Notes: a model not told the origin generated them from the sequence alone. Positions 45,896 through 58,315 are shown, counted from the stretch's first letter. The stretch is 64,000 nucleotides of DNA from Cryptomeria japonica (GCF_030272615.1 NC_081414.1:821989896-822053895), one strand, 5' to 3'. A program made the numbers and translations.

Positions 45896-46459
45896 TTATG
45901 TACTTGGATTGAGTAATGAAAATCTCATTTTCATTTGTAGTATCTGTAAACCTATTAAATACTTTATCTCACCGATTAATGACATCTCAAATTCTTTGCT
46001 CATTTCATTTCCAAAGTTCTTGCATAAAGAGTCATTTCCACAAAATATAATATCATCAACAAATATGGTTGAGATCAGTATTCCATTTTCATCATTCTTC
46101 ATGTACATGTTGATGTTCTCACTTGTCCTTATAAAACCAATCTTAATCAAATAAGAGTTCAATCTTTCATACCATACTCTAGGTGCTTGTTTCAAACCAT
46201 ATAAAGCTTTGTTCAATTTACATACCTGATCTTTATTATTGTCTTCAACAAATCCTTTAGGTTGCTCAATAAAAACTTCTTCTAATATTCCATTCAGAAA
46301 TGCAGATTTGACATCCATTTGATATACCTTGAAATTCTTGAAAGCAGCATAGGCCAACAATGTTCTCACTCCTTCAAGTCTAGCAATAGGTGCAAAAGTT
46401 TCACCATAATCAATTCCTTCTTCTTGAGCATAACCTCTGCAAACTAGTCTTGCTTTGTT
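45896..46459 (-). pseudogene. copia reverse transcriptase palm
   Basis: Reads [17 protein letters not shown] just after TGA at 46460-46462, [39 protein letters not shown] and [15 protein letters not shown]. The FVDD box carries both catalytic Asp residues and the first Asp lies in QMDVKSAF. A frameshift near 45950 breaks it after KYLIGLQI. Confidence 0.92.
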
Positions 46460-48145
46460 TCAAATGACCTCTCCTTTTTCATTTAGCTTGTTTCTAAAAA
46501 TCCACTTTGTATCGATTACATTTTTGTCCTTTGGTCTTGGGATTAGTGTCCATGTGTCATTCTTCTTGATTTGATCAATCTCTTCTATCATAGCATTTAT
46601 CCAATCTTCACTATTAAATGCCTCTTTCACTATTCTCGGTTCAAATTCAGATATCAAACATGTGTTATGTCTCAATTTGGTCCCTGTCATCACTGGATCA
46701 TCCTTATCTCCTATAATCTGACTTGGTGCATGATGTCTTCTGACATACTTGGCTAATATAGGATCGGTAGGCTCTATATGATCTTTTTCATCACTTGGTA
46801 ACTGGATATTCTCTTCATTTTCTTCAATAGTCTTCTCGATAAGACTTCTCAGTTGAACATAGACAAATTCATCATTTGCACTTTCTACTATTTTGTTAGA
46901 TGATTTGATCAGACATTTAAATGCTTTGCTTTTAGAAGAATAACCTAGAAATTTTCCTTCTTCACTCTTTTGATCAAACTTGCCATTTCTATCATCTTTA
47001 TGAACATAGCATCTACTTCCAAAGATTTCAAAATAACTAACATTAGGTTTCTTATCATACGAAATTTCATATGGTGTCTTCAAAGTACCTTTCTTCAATT
47101 GAACTCAGTTCAAGGTGTAAACAACTGTGCTTCTTGCTTCTCTCCAAAATGTTTGTGGCACCTTCTTTTCAATCATCAGTGTTCAAGCGCAATCCACAAT
47201 AGATCTATTTCTTCTCTCAGCTATTACATTCTGTTGTGGAGTTCTCAGTGCAGAGACTTGTCTTTTAATACCATGATCATTGCAAAATAAATTGAGCTCA
47301 TCAGATGTGAACTCTCCTCCTCTATCTGATCTAAGACATTTCAGTTGTCTTCCTATTTCATTTTCAACTCTTGCCTTGTACCATTTAAACATTTGAAAAG
47401 CTTCTGATTTTTCTTTCAAAAACATTACTAACATCATCCTTGAATAGTCATCCACAAATAATATGAAATATTTATCACCATAATAACTTTGAGCTTTCAT
47501 AGGACCACAAAGATCAGTGTGCACTAGATCTAAAATTCCCTTAGAAGTGTAAGACTTACTTGTAAAGCTTGATCTTGTCATCTTACCCATTTGGCATCCT
47601 CGGCACATAGCATTCTTGGGTTTTTCAAGACTCGGTAGACCTCTTACTCGGTGCTTCTTACTTATTTTGATCAGATTATCAAAATTTACATGACAAAACC
47701 TTTTATGCCATAACAAGGTATTATCTATCTTTGCATGCAAACACTTGTTACGAGTTGAGTCAAGGTGAAATGTGTCACCTTTTGTTTGTGTCCCGGTAGT
47801 AGCTAACTTTCCATTCTTGTCATGAACTTTGACAATTCCTTTCTAAAATTCTATTCGGTAACCTGTGTTGTTTAACTATGCTACACTCAACAAATTGTAT
47901 TTCAAACCTTCAACCCAATAAACAACATTGCATCTTGCATTGTCAAGAAGTGTTATAGATCCTTTACCTTTTACCGGACATGGTGCATCATTACCAAATC
48001 TAACATAGCCTCCATCATAATCTTCTAATATAACAAACTTGTGTTTATCTCATGTCATATGATGTGAGCATCCACTAATTATAATCCAAGAATCATTAGT
48101 GTTTATGTGAGATATTAGGGCTTTTTCTTCATACCTTTCTTCATC
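46460..48145 (-). pseudogene. copia protease and integrase
   Basis: The protease site near 48085-48060 reads WIIISGCSHHMT. Copia proteases have Asp before SGCSHHMT, so the catalytic Asp is replaced by Ile, and TGA follows at the next Trp position. Integrase (47740-47183) keeps its zinc-binding HHCC part (LLWHKRFCHVNFDNL, CRGCQMGKM) and all three catalytic residues: Asp in LVHTDLCGPM, Asp in LRSDRGGEF and Glu in AERRNRS. Stop codons lie near 47180 and 47105. The integrase tail (47098-46460) shows TPYEISYDKKPNVSYFEIFG and GKFLGYSSKSKAF, then the approach to reverse transcriptase (WINAMIEEIDQIKKNDTW). Confidence 0.9.
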
Positions 48146-49228
48146 TTATCCATCTTTGATAGCCACATAAACTACTTCCTCTGTATCAGTCTCATCTGAT
48201 TTATCATCATTGGATTCCTCATCAGCTATTAGGCATGTCTTTCTATCTCTTCTTCTGAAGTCTCGGTGTCCTCTGTAATGATTGTCTTTCTGTCTATCAT
48301 TTCGATAATCTCTCTTTTCAGTAAAATCTTTGTCAAGACAGTTAGAAGTCATATGTCCTATCTTATCACAATTGAAACATTCCAAAGGTAGTTTTCCTTT
48401 ATACTTACCTTTGCCTGTCAGTAACCTTTTGGCTAATAGTGCTTCAAACTCTTCTTGCTTTTTGATTTCTTCATACAGTTTGTGTACTGCCTCCATATTC
48501 TTACGAAATCTTTCACTTGCTCCACTGTGATCTCCTTCAGAGTACTTATACTTTCTTTCATTGAAATCATTAGATTCATCAAGATGAAAAGAACTAAATG
48601 CAGATTCAACTTTATTTACTAAAGATCCACTGTTATCAAAGTTACTTAACTCAAATGCATGTAGCTTACCAATAGTAGCATCTAAAGAAACTGACATATT
48701 AGGTACAGACCTCAATTCATTGATTGTAGAGACTCATATTGCATAAGATTGTAGAAGGGTTCTTAACAACTTACTTGTTATATCCTTTTCTTCAATAGTT
48801 CCACCTTCTCCTTTGATTTGATTAACAATCTCCTTTAGTCTTCTACTGTACTGAGTTATGTTCTCACCTTCATTCATCCTCATAGATTCAAGTTGTCCTC
48901 TTAGACTATCTACTTTTTCTCTTTGAACATGTTCATCTCCTCTATATACTGATATGAGCTTATCCCACATTGCCTTTGCATCATTGCAGCCTTCTAGATC
49001 ATTAAACTCTTAATTGGTCAATGCAGATGTTATTTCAATCATTGCTTGAATATGTTCTTGCTTTGACTTTATCTCTTCCATAGTCAATGGATAGGTGCTC
49101 GGTGTGACAAAATCATTCTCCAGATAGTATACAACATATTCTCCAACTCCTGATAGATGTAGCTTCATCCTTTTCTCCCATGTAGAGAAACTTGACTTGT
49201 TCAGCTTCGGTGCATCCCTCTTATACAT
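48146..49228 (-). pseudogene. copia gag with CCHC knuckle, two stops
   Basis: Starts near 49228 (YKRDAPKLNKSSFSTWEKRM), typical of the N-terminus of plant copia gag (FxxWxxxMxxHL). It continues through ISVYRGDEHVQREKVDSLRG and ENITQYSRRLKEIVNQI (UBN2-like gag region) and a helical segment (HKLYEEIKKQEEFEALLAKR). The CCHC knuckle is intact: CFNCDKIGHMTSNC near 48360. TAA at 49010-49012 and TGA at 48734-48736 interrupt one frame; CAA and CGA are the likely parents. Gag would form the cytoplasmic particle. Confidence 0.9.
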
Positions 49229-49278
49229 CTTTGGATCTTTAACTCAAGTGCCTTTAAACTTTCCTTCCAGAGTTCAAA

Positions 49279-49290
49279 GCTCTGATACTA
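49279..49290 (-). other. primer binding site of the copia element
   Basis: Minus strand TAGTATCAGAGC, two bases inside the 5' LTR; one change from TGGTATCAGAGC, the complement of the initiator methionine tRNA end. Confidence 0.85.
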
Positions 49291-49292
49291 AT

Positions 49293-50838
49293 TGATAGTA
49301 TTGATACTTAATATGAGTATAGATCCAATAACCAACAAGATGAGAGGGGGGGGTGAATCATACAAACTTAATCTTCCATAAAAACATCAAATTCAACCTC
49401 GGTAACATATATATCAGTAATATAACCAAACTGTTAAACATGCAAACTCAAAAGCATATAAACATCATAAACCTCATAACATTAGATTTAACGTGGAAAT
49501 CCAAATAGGGAAAAACCACTGTGGGATTTCGGACCCACTAAGAAATATACTCTTCTAGAGTATGCTCGGTTAAAAGCAAATCCTGTTAAAGATTACAAAC
49601 ACATTGCTAGATGTGACCCGGTTAAAGGATTTCCCTCAGATCTGTTAGGATCTTCACCTTGTTAGAAGTGACCTTGTTAAAGGATTTCAAACACTCAATC
49701 AGAATGTCACCTTGCTAGAGGGTTTTACAAATAAGACTGTTAAGTCCACTCGGTTAAGAGATTTTCTGTCACTTTCACAAAATAACAGTAATAAAATCTA
49801 TCTGCAACTTCACATTTAAAATGCTAAAGCAGATTCCTATTTGTTCAATATAATCTAGACATAGAACTAATCTTGTCTATCTACTGGGCTTCTATACTCT
49901 GTTATTCAAAACAGGTCTTCAAGCTTCTATGCTCGGTAATCACTATGTAGCATCCCTGTGCATACACTTGCCGCATACATTGTTTATCAACAGTTTCCTA
50001 TTTATAAACAATTAGGTAACCGCTTAATCTCCTTGATCACATTTCCCATGATCAATCATAGCCATCAGATCTTCGATCTTGTCCAGGTTCAATGCATCTT
50101 TCGATTTGAAAACATTTTACCCCGCCTAGGAACTTGCATATTTTTCTTGGAACTTGTGGCAGGGTATTGCGGTTCAATCTGAGCTATAGATCTTCATGTC
50201 GACTTTCCTTTGCCTTATATTCATTAACAAACTTCATGCACGGCTCACCAATCATTTAATCAGTTCCAACTCATCAGCTTCCTTCATTAAATATCACATG
50301 CAAACATTTAATGCATTCTGTTATAGCTCAGTTACAACTAGCTAACAACTCGGTGAATACTAAACTTCACTCGGTAGACATTCCACCTATATTAACCGAT
50401 AGCGATAACCTTAGGGTTTACCGACTAGGTTCCTTAGGGTTTACCTACTAGGTTCTTTGCTTGATAACATAGTATAGTATTAACCTTTACAATTTACAAC
50501 ATATGTATGATGTTAAAAAAATCTAAAACATCATGATCTCATCATTGTCTGACTTGGTACTAGTTGCCCATTGAATACCTTATTCATCCCCTTATTCATC
50601 ATATTCTTTCCTGTGTCTTTTACTGACATCTTTCTATTCTTCAAATCATACTTCTCAAGATATGGCAACATCATACTGAATTAGAAAATCAATTTCTTGA
50701 CATCAATGACAAAATAATAATATCAAGATAGTAAACATCCTTAATCAGTTATATCCATAATCATCAACAACCTTCTCAATATCCTTATGAAATGCCAACA
50801 ATCTTTTCATTATTTGTTATAATGCAATATTGCCAACA
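49293..50838 (-). repeat. 5' LTR of the copia element, 1546 bp
   Basis: Minus strand begins TGTTGGCAATATTG and ends AATACTATCA. Contains TTTTTCCCTATTTGGATTTC near 49500, a motif seen near the end of many plant copia LTRs and, in altered form, in the LTR at 63024. CTCGGT/ACCGAG words recur. Confidence 0.88.
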
Positions 50839-50843
50839 TCCTA

Positions 50844-51207
50844 TCCCTCAACTTAACCCCAACCCTAATTAAACTTTAGTTGCAATCAAACTCTGATCCT
50901 AAGCTACCCCTAACCCTAATCTACTCCATACCTTGATCCTAATTGAAATATGATCTTAACCCTAGCTATAATTGGATTGTTACTATAATCAAATTTGAAT
51001 CATAATTGAAACCTAAATCTAATTAATTATAACCTTAACCCTTAACCCTAATCCCTCTAATTGAATACCAACCATAACCTAACCATAAAATTAAGTCTAA
51101 CCATATAATTAAACCATAATCCTCACAATAACCCTAATCCTAAGCCCTAACCCTAGCAATAACCCTTATCATGATGTAACTCCTAACTATAACCCTAACA
51201 CTAAACC
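50844..51207 (+). repeat. telomere-like array of unit B between the two insertions
   Basis: Matches unit A from 25677 on (CCTCAACTTAACCCCAACCC). Ends AAACC at 51203-51207, the target-site duplication of the next element. Confidence 0.88.
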
Positions 51208-51690
51208 TATAAAGCGGAAAATCGCGATCAAACCCTAAGTGTTCCCCCCGCCACTCCAAGGAGAGAGAAAGGAGGTCACTAGGGTTGACGGTTTTCACTT
51301 AGGAGAGACTTTACATTCAAAAGAGGGGTTGAAACCCACAAGATCCAATCCCACACAATGCAAGACTGGATTCTAAATGAGTTTCAAGGGTTATGACAGC
51401 AAGGCTACCCCCTTTTGTAAAGAATGTAGATAGAAGGATTGAGCTAGGAATGCATGTAAAGTGAGAAAGATTCACTTATAAACAAATATAGGAATATAGG
51501 ATGAAGCTGCGGACCTGGAATTAGCAGTAAAATGTCAAGACGGAGCTGTCCTACAAATTTGAGCGAAAGTTGACAAGACGATGGTGCCCGGTGTGCACAC
51601 GGTCCTCCGAAAAATCTGCAAAACGAAGGGAGATCTATTCATCTCTACACAAGGATTCCAGATCTTCAATTACAGCCGCGTACCTGCAAC

Positions 51691-51828
51691 CTACACATAG
51701 AAAAGAGAGGATGATTGGGGGGTTAGGGATTATGGGTTTTCCCTTAGGTCAAACCCCAGTTTTGGAATTAACCAAGAAATGAGAATGCTGTAAATGTAAA
51801 TAATTGTAATGTAATAAAGTACTAATAC
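51691..51828 (-). other. intron-like GT...AG segment in the 3' LTR of copy 2 (138 bp)
   Basis: Minus strand: ACAACAAG then GTATTAGTAC at the 5' side; TCCTCTCTTTTCTATGTGTAG-type pyrimidine-rich end (its last bases TATGTGTAG) then GTTGCAGG. Donor and acceptor fit plant consensus, and the segment is AT-richer than its flanks. Copy 1 lacks exactly these 138 bp. It lies about 250 bp downstream of the TATA box. Confidence 0.65.
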
Positions 51829-52077
51829 CTTGTTGTAAGAATGTTTGTATTCCTACATGCAAAGGTGTAAATGTTGTTGTATGTTGTATGTTGTATGTGA
51901 TCTCCTCTTCAATGGTTGAATCCTTGTCTTGAATGCAACACTTAGCCTTGAATGGAGACTTAGAATGATCAATTGCTTGCAGGAATGCTTGAATGCTTGA
52001 ATGCTTGAATGTTTGCCTAGCGCTTCCGCGTCTTGTACACATATGTCCTTCCTTCTCAAAATGGGAGAGGAAATTTA

Positions 52078-52086
52078 GTTTATATA
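52078..52086 (-). promoter_or_regulatory. TATA box of the 3' LTR, copy 2
   Basis: TATATAAAC in the same CAAGTATATAAACTA context as copy 1. Confidence 0.6.
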
Positions 52087-52199
52087 CTTGCCAATAGACT
52101 AAATTTTCCGACCTTAGGCCGACCAGGAAACATTATTTCCCAAATTGCAAACATAAAGACCCAAGGCCCAAAAGAGACCGGGCCCAAAATAAGGCCAGG

Positions 52200-52286
52200 G
52201 ACCAGGGCGCTGGGTGCCATGGTCCTGGGGGACTAGGGCACTGGGCGCCCTAGTCCTGAAGGACCAGGGTGCTGGGCGCCATGGTC
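52200..52286. repeat. three tandem hairpins, 3' LTR of copy 2
   Basis: 25-bp units start at 52200, 52231 and 52262; arms are GACCAGGGCGC-like, with transitions in each unit. Confidence 0.85.
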
Positions 52287-52459
52287 CCACCTCCCAGGAT
52301 AGTAGGGTGCAAGGAGGGATCATGCCAGGTTGCTGAAAAGTGCAATTTTTGATGTCATGAACAAGTTTCGAGGTCTCCATTCAGGTTCTGTGTTGCATCG
52401 CCATCGTGAAGACCCAAATGCAGTCAAAATTGCAAGTGTCACAATTTTAGGACGTTACA

Positions 52460-52474
52460 TTTAGCCCCCACTTT
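52460..52474 (-). other. polypurine tract of copy 2
   Basis: Minus strand AAAGTGGGGGCTAAA adjoining the 3' LTR, identical to copy 1. Confidence 0.8.
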
Positions 52475-53203
52475 AGCGGGAGTATAAGTGTATGCCCATA
52501 CTTCCGATAAAGTACAAGGAAACAACATTGAAAGACTTTCACCACGTCAAGGAGGCAAGACACACCAAGCCCCCAGTGGACTAAGGATCTTACGACTTTG
52601 ATTGAAAAAGTAAAAGGGAAGATCATGAGGGAGAACCATGACTGTTAGTAGTAAGGTTCCCTCACTATGAGTCATGCAAGAGAAATACCAAAAATTTTCA
52701 AGGCAAAGCTAAGTTCACCAAGAAATTTTCAAGTATCCTGAAGGGATAGACGGGGTGTATGCCCCCCTACGTTAAAGCAATCGCACACGCCTCAATGGGG
52801 GTGATTGCTTTAAGGTAGTGATACACATAAGAAATGAGAAGGGAAAGGAGCACGTTATCACAAAGATTTAGCCCCCAAGTGTGAGATAAACCCAAGGATA
52901 ATAGACACAAAACACAAAGCACGAGGTGACTTCACTTTCCTTGGGGTCAGTATGTTGTATGATAATTCATGTATATCATATGTATGTATGCATAATTGTT
53001 CTTCATTCCCCAATCAAGGAAGGTCACCTAGAAGAAGGGAACACATGTGTCTTTTGAGTCAACATGAGAGAGACCAACAAAGATCTCAATGCTTTGCATC
53101 GTCCTCGAGTAGACAACACTAAGGACAACAAATAGAAGAATGAGAATAACACATAGAAGAAGTAACAAAAGAGAGGAGGAGAGAATCTGCTATGCTAATG
53201 AAA

Positions 53204-56200
53204 CTAGTCTAGCACATCATCTACCCCCCGATCTTGCTGATCAATATTTCAGGAAGGCAGGAAACATGCTAGAGGAGGAACATCCAACACAGCAGATGGA
53301 GCTATCACAAGATCCAAACAAGGGCTATGTTCATGTTCCAAGCCACGTTGTTCTTGTCTAGGAGCTAGGATAAGTGCTTTAGAAAATTCGTTAGATAAAT
53401 GGTTATCAATATCAACAAATTCATATTCACTATCAGAAGCAAGAGAAGTAACATTTTCATCATGAATAACATTTTCATCTATATCATCATCAAGATTTAT
53501 AAAAATAGGATCTTTAACTCACACAGGATCAAAACCATCATGCATCTTATGTTTAGGAGATTTTGGCTCAATTTTCGGCTGAGGAGAAAATGGAAGAATA
53601 CTAGCCGAAGGTGTTTTTGGAGATTGCAAAGTTTGAGAAGCAGCTGCCTGAGCTCTAAGATGACGCTTTCGTCGGCGTTCACGCACAAAATGATTTCGTC
53701 TAGTCTTAGTAGGAAGTGGAGAAGATTGAGGAGGAGGAATGTTCTCATCCTTATCACTTGGGTGTTTAGGTTGTGGTCTCTTAGGCTGGATAATAGGAGA
53801 AGAGGAAGGTCTCTTCTCTCTATAAAAGGAAGGAGGAGGAACTGCTCCATATAAAGGAGGAATATTTGGTTTAGGAAGGAGACCAAGTCCATCATGACGA
53901 GGAGGTATAGGTCTACTTGTAGAAAGTTTATTAGACATAGACATAGTCACATCCATAGGAATGGGTTGGGAATCTTCTTGAGGAAAGACATTAGTTTTAT
54001 CTTTCAAAGGAAGAACTTCCTTCTCAAGAACGATAGGAATATCAAGTTTGGGTGTTCTAGGTTCACTTAGAGATAGGATCATATCTGTTTTCCACTTTTG
54101 ATAAGATTTGAAAAGATGTTCACTTCGCGGTGGAAGAGATTGGAATTGTTTAGGCCAAAAATAATCAATAGGAACGCTAGAAGTTCTTTCAGCTGGTTTA
54201 AAGAGACTATGATTGATAGTAACAACTTCACCATTATGGGGAAATTTCAAACACTTGTGAATAGGAGAAGCAATAGCTTTCATGGAAGATAGCCAAGGAT
54301 AGCCTAGCTTCACATGAAATTGTTCGGAAGATGGAATAATAGCAAAGCTCACATCAAGGGATTTGTTATGGACCTCGATAGGTAATGTAATAGAACCAAT
54401 TGCAGGAGAAGAAAATGCATCAAATAATTTCACAATCACATCTATTTTGTCATAGATCACTTGATTCAATTGTAAAGTAAAGAGAAATTCTTCAGTAATA
54501 ACATTAACCATGCAAGAAGAATCAATAAGCACTCCACGGCAAGGTGTATTCTTGACTTTTGCAACTATATATAAAGGACCATCAGGTGCCCTGATAGTTT
54601 CATTAGAATCAAATGTGATGGAAGGTTCTTTAGGGTTTTCTTGCTGCTCTACAAAGTTAATCACATTCAGAGTCATAGACACAAGACCATCAGATGAGAA
54701 AGAGGAATCATTCGTCTCAATCACATTAGAGGTATGAGAAGGTAATGGATCAATAAAAATCTTAAGATTTTGGTTAGGAGGAGCTACAGATGTGTTGCCT
54801 TTATCATTCACTCCAGAAATAGAGATAGTATTATTATCAATCAAATCTTGAATTTTACCCTTTAAAGCAAAACATTTTTCAGTATCATGCCTAGGTTGAC
54901 GATGAAATTGACAAAAAGATTTTTTATCAAAATAGGGTGAATTAATCTTTGCAGGATCTATTTTCTTTATAGGAGGGAGAGTAAGCACATTTTTTTCCAA
55001 TAACTTATTCATAATACTATGCAATGATTCATTCAAAGGAGTAAACTTTCTTTCTTTCTTGAAAAACTTAGAAATAGGAGGCACACCTGATGCTGCATTC
55101 ACATTATTGTTGATGATGTTTTCATTGAACTTAACGGACTCTCTATTCGGTTTAAACTTCCCAAATGGTTGTTGACTACTATCACCCTTATCACTCGGAG
55201 CCATAGGATTTGCTTGTTCCATTTGACTCACAGTCAGTTGATAATTGTGAAGAGTTGCACACAACTGTTGGAAAGAAGTAAACTCAGAAAACATAAGTTT
55301 TTCTCTAATATCTTTTTGTAAATTAGAAATAAAGATTCTTTGAATATCATTGTCAGGCACTGGAAAAGAAATTTGAACACACAAATGCTTATATCTACCA
55401 ATGAAATCAGTCACTTTTTCTTTAATACCTTGTTTACAATGCATTAAATCAATCAAAGTAACTTTAGGACTTATATTGTTTTGAAATTATTGAATAAAAG
55501 CATTTGAAAGTTGTTGGAAAGAAGTAACAGAATAGGAAGGCAATGAGCAATACCATTGTAGAGCCTTATCTCTTAATGTTCTAGTAAACAGTTTTGCAAG
55601 CAACCTTTGGTCATGAGCAAAATCAGTACATATTGTTTGAAAGGTCTTAACATGTGTTAGAGGATCACCTTTACCATTATAAAGCTCCAACTACGGGATT
55701 TCAACATGCTTAGGAGGGATAGCTCGAACAATGTCAAGAGAAAGTGGGCTCGCAACATCAAATGTGGGCACACTAAACTTAGATTGATTCATAGAAGCAA
55801 TTTGTTGTTGTAAAGAAGAGACAGTTTGTGCAAGATTGTTAATGGTCACTTTAGTCGAGGAGTTCACATTAGATGTGTTAGATTGTGATGGAGGTATTAT
55901 GTTATTGAAAGAAGGTATTGATTGAGAGTAAGGTGGCAGGACACTATGATAGTTAGTCATAGGAGATGGTTGGAAAAAAGGAGCACTACAAGGAGGGATG
56001 GAATGGTTAAATGAATTGCCCCCTTGCGTCATGTTCATTTGTGGAGATGTAATAGGAACACTTATTGAAGGAATGAATGAAGAAGTCGGATTGAATGAAG
56101 GAAGAGGTTTAATTGAAGAGGAAGGATTGCCCCCATGATTGGTGATCATAGGCAGAATGTCTTGTATTGAAGTAGTCATTATGTTTGATGTAAAGGTAGG

Positions 56201-56653
56201 TATGCTAGCAATAGAAGTTGTCAAAGGAATAGAATGATTGATTTGAGTGGGAGGTTGTGTATAACCTAAAGTTTCGGCACAACTCTTCATAGGCATCACA
56301 TTCAAATCCACAATGTGTGCAATACCATGCAAAATATCAATTCCATTCTTATCACTTTGAAGCATGCGTTTTAGACCCTCAATTAAGGAAAGAGCTTGAC
56401 TATCGGGGTATTCTTGAGACATCCATTGCTGAAAATCATCAAATTGGTTATCCAATTTCGAAAGTTGTTCTACAGAAACCTCATGGAGAGCTTCTTCATC
56501 ATTAAGAGGATTAGAGGAATTACCCATTTCCTCATTAAAAAGGCCATTCAAATTAGGTTCCATCTCCTCAGTAATTAAACCTTGGAAAGACTTAATTCTA
56601 ATGCTTCGTCTAATGGGAATAGTGTAAGTAGGGCTTATTGTTGTAAAACTCAT
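53204..56653 (-). pseudogene. gag-protease-like polyprotein of copy 2, 1149 codons, three stops
   Basis: One frame runs from ATG at 56653 to TAG at 53204-53206. It is broken by TAG (55691-55693), TAA (55487-55489) and TGA (53519-53521), with no frameshift. Order: a Ser/Pro/Asn-rich N-terminus (1-320); the retrotransposon gag core from about 323 (LYNGKGDPLTHVKTFQTICT, KALQWYCSLP) to about 480; a CHHC knuckle near 578 (CQFHRQPRHDTEKC); an aspartic-protease-like segment near 704 (GVLIDSSCMVNVI, DSS in place of the usual DTG/DSG); and a Pro-rich tail with a basic patch (RERRRKRHLRAQ). Copy 1 shows that TGA at 53519 replaces CGA; the TAG and TAA fit CAG and CAA. The frame would supply particle protein and possibly its own protease. 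Confidence 0.9.
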
Positions 56654-57832
56654 GCACTAGAGAGGGAGAGAAGATTTTGAATTTAGAGGTAGCAAATTTC
56701 AATAAAATCAGCCAATCTCCTAGATTTAGGCTGTTAAATGCAATCACGACAATCTCCCGAAATTTCGGAAAAAATGTCAGGGACCGTGGCGAACGGAGTG
56801 CACACAGTCCTCGCAACTTTTTTCGAAATTTTCAGGGATGAAAGTTATGATGATTTTAAAGCTAATCTGAAAAAATTGAGTGATTTTACGATCTGTAGAT
56901 AGGCCAAATTAAAGTTGCAATCTCAAAATTGAACCCTACCAAGATTGTTGAAAAATGCAAAATTTGAATTTTGAAAAAGAGATGGAAACTGAAATTTTGA
57001 ATTTTATGATTTTAGAGGGAACACTAAGAGAAATGCAAGCTTTGAAATTTAAAATTTGACTCAATTTCACGCAAAATTCAATTTTGAAAGCGGAAATCAA
57101 AGTTGTTGCAATTAAACACTTAATTTCAAAAGTCACAAATTGCAAGAATTTGAATAAAGCACTGAAATTTTGAATGAATGCCGACACACTTTTCAGATTT
57201 AGGACAGTAAGAACACAATTTTGACACAAAATTTCAATTTCAACAATTTTTGAATGATTAGAAGCCTTAATCCAAGCAATCACTAGACCAACTTTGACTT
57301 TAATTTTGAAAGTGTTAGAATTGATGAAATCAGCCAAAATTCTGGATTTTAGCAGAAAAATACAGTAAGATCTAGCTCCTGAAATTTTGGAAAAAATGTC
57401 AAGGACGATGGCGCTTGGGGTGCACACGGTCCTCACAACTTTTTTCCAAATTTTTAGGGATGAAAGATATTATGATTTTGTTGCAGAATCCAAAGTTACA
57501 GCTGATTTGGAGATGTTTTGATCAGTGAAATCATCGGTCAAAGGTTGAATCAAGAGGGTTTTAAAAATTAGGGTTTTGACACTTAACCACTTAATTTTTA
57601 GAATTAAAGCACAAATATGAATTGATAATTTGCAATAGAAGGGTAGATCTAAAACAAGCATTAACAATTAAACATTTCACAAGCTCAATTACTAAAAAGA
57701 AAATTTAGGGTTTTCATGCAATTAACCTCTAAAATTTGCAAAAGATCAAACATGGAAATGTAATCAAGGCATCCAATTTTCAGATCTAACCATGAATAAT
57801 CAGAAAGGATGTTCACGTCAGGTTCACCAAAA
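56654..57832 (-). other. leader of copy 2 with duplicated motif
   Basis: No long frame with recognisable content. Two ~120-bp related blocks (about 56745-56860 and 57370-57480) each contain AAAAAATGTCAAGGAC then a GTGCACACGGTCCTC-type end, followed by CAACTTTTTTC and AGGGATGAAAG. The same GGAC...GTCC motif occurs in the LTR (51573-51607 and 58200-58233). Confidence 0.7.
57814..57829 (-). other. likely primer binding site of copy 2
   Basis: TGGTGAACCTGACGTG on the minus strand, three bases inside the 5' LTR. It starts with TGG as required for pairing with a tRNA CCA end. I do not assign the tRNA. Confidence 0.5.
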
Positions 57833-58315
57833 TGTAAAGCGGAAAATCGCGATCGAACCCTAAGTGTTCCCCCCACCACTCCAAGGAGAGAGAAAGGAGG
57901 TCACTAGGGTTGATGGTTTTCACTTAGGAGAGACTTTACATTCAAAAGAGGGGTTGAAACCCACAAGATCCAATCCCACACAATGCAAGACTGGATTCTA
58001 AATGAGTTTCAAGGGTTATGACAGCAAGGCTACCCCCTTTTGTAAAGAATGTAGATAGAAGGATTGAGCTAGGAATGCATGTAAAGTGAGAAAGATTCTC
58101 TTATAAACAGAGATAGGAATATAAGAGGAAGCTGCGGACCTGGAATTAGCAGTAAAATGTTGAGACGGAGCTGTCCTAAAAATTTGAGTGAAAGTTGACA
58201 GGACGATGGCACCTGGCGTGCACACGGTCCTCCGAAAAATCCACGAAACGAAGGGAGATCTGTTCGTCTCTACACAAGGATTCCAGATCTTCAATTATAG
58301 CCATGTACCTGCAAC

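Larger units (their letters stand above)
44793..50838 (-). mobile_element. Ty1/copia retrotransposon, complete 5' side, truncated 3' LTR
   Basis: On the minus strand it runs from TGTTGGCAATATTG (50838) to ACTATCA (44793). TCCTA flanks both sides (44788-44792 and 50839-50843), and unit A retains the uninterrupted site with one TCCTA (25672-25676). Order: 1546-bp 5' LTR, primer site, gag with CCHC knuckle, protease, integrase, reverse transcriptase, RNase H, as in copia elements. The 3' LTR retains only its last ~365 bp and is fused to the end of RNase H. The two LTR parts differ by about 5% by eye. Many stops show it is inactive. Confidence 0.93.
51208..52459 (-). repeat. 3' LTR of copy 2, 1252 bp
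   Basis: Minus strand begins TGTAACGTCC. The end reads TATA where the 5' LTR has TGTA, a transition in the terminal CA. It carries three hairpin units (52200-52286), a TATA box and the intron-like segment. Confidence 0.93.

Noticed and set aside
53399-53854. Plus-strand 151-codon Arg/Leu-rich frame opposite the gag tail, and its counterparts opposite copy 1
   Set aside because: Antisense shadow of the Pro-rich gag C-terminus; composition follows from the opposite strand and the frame is broken in copy 1.
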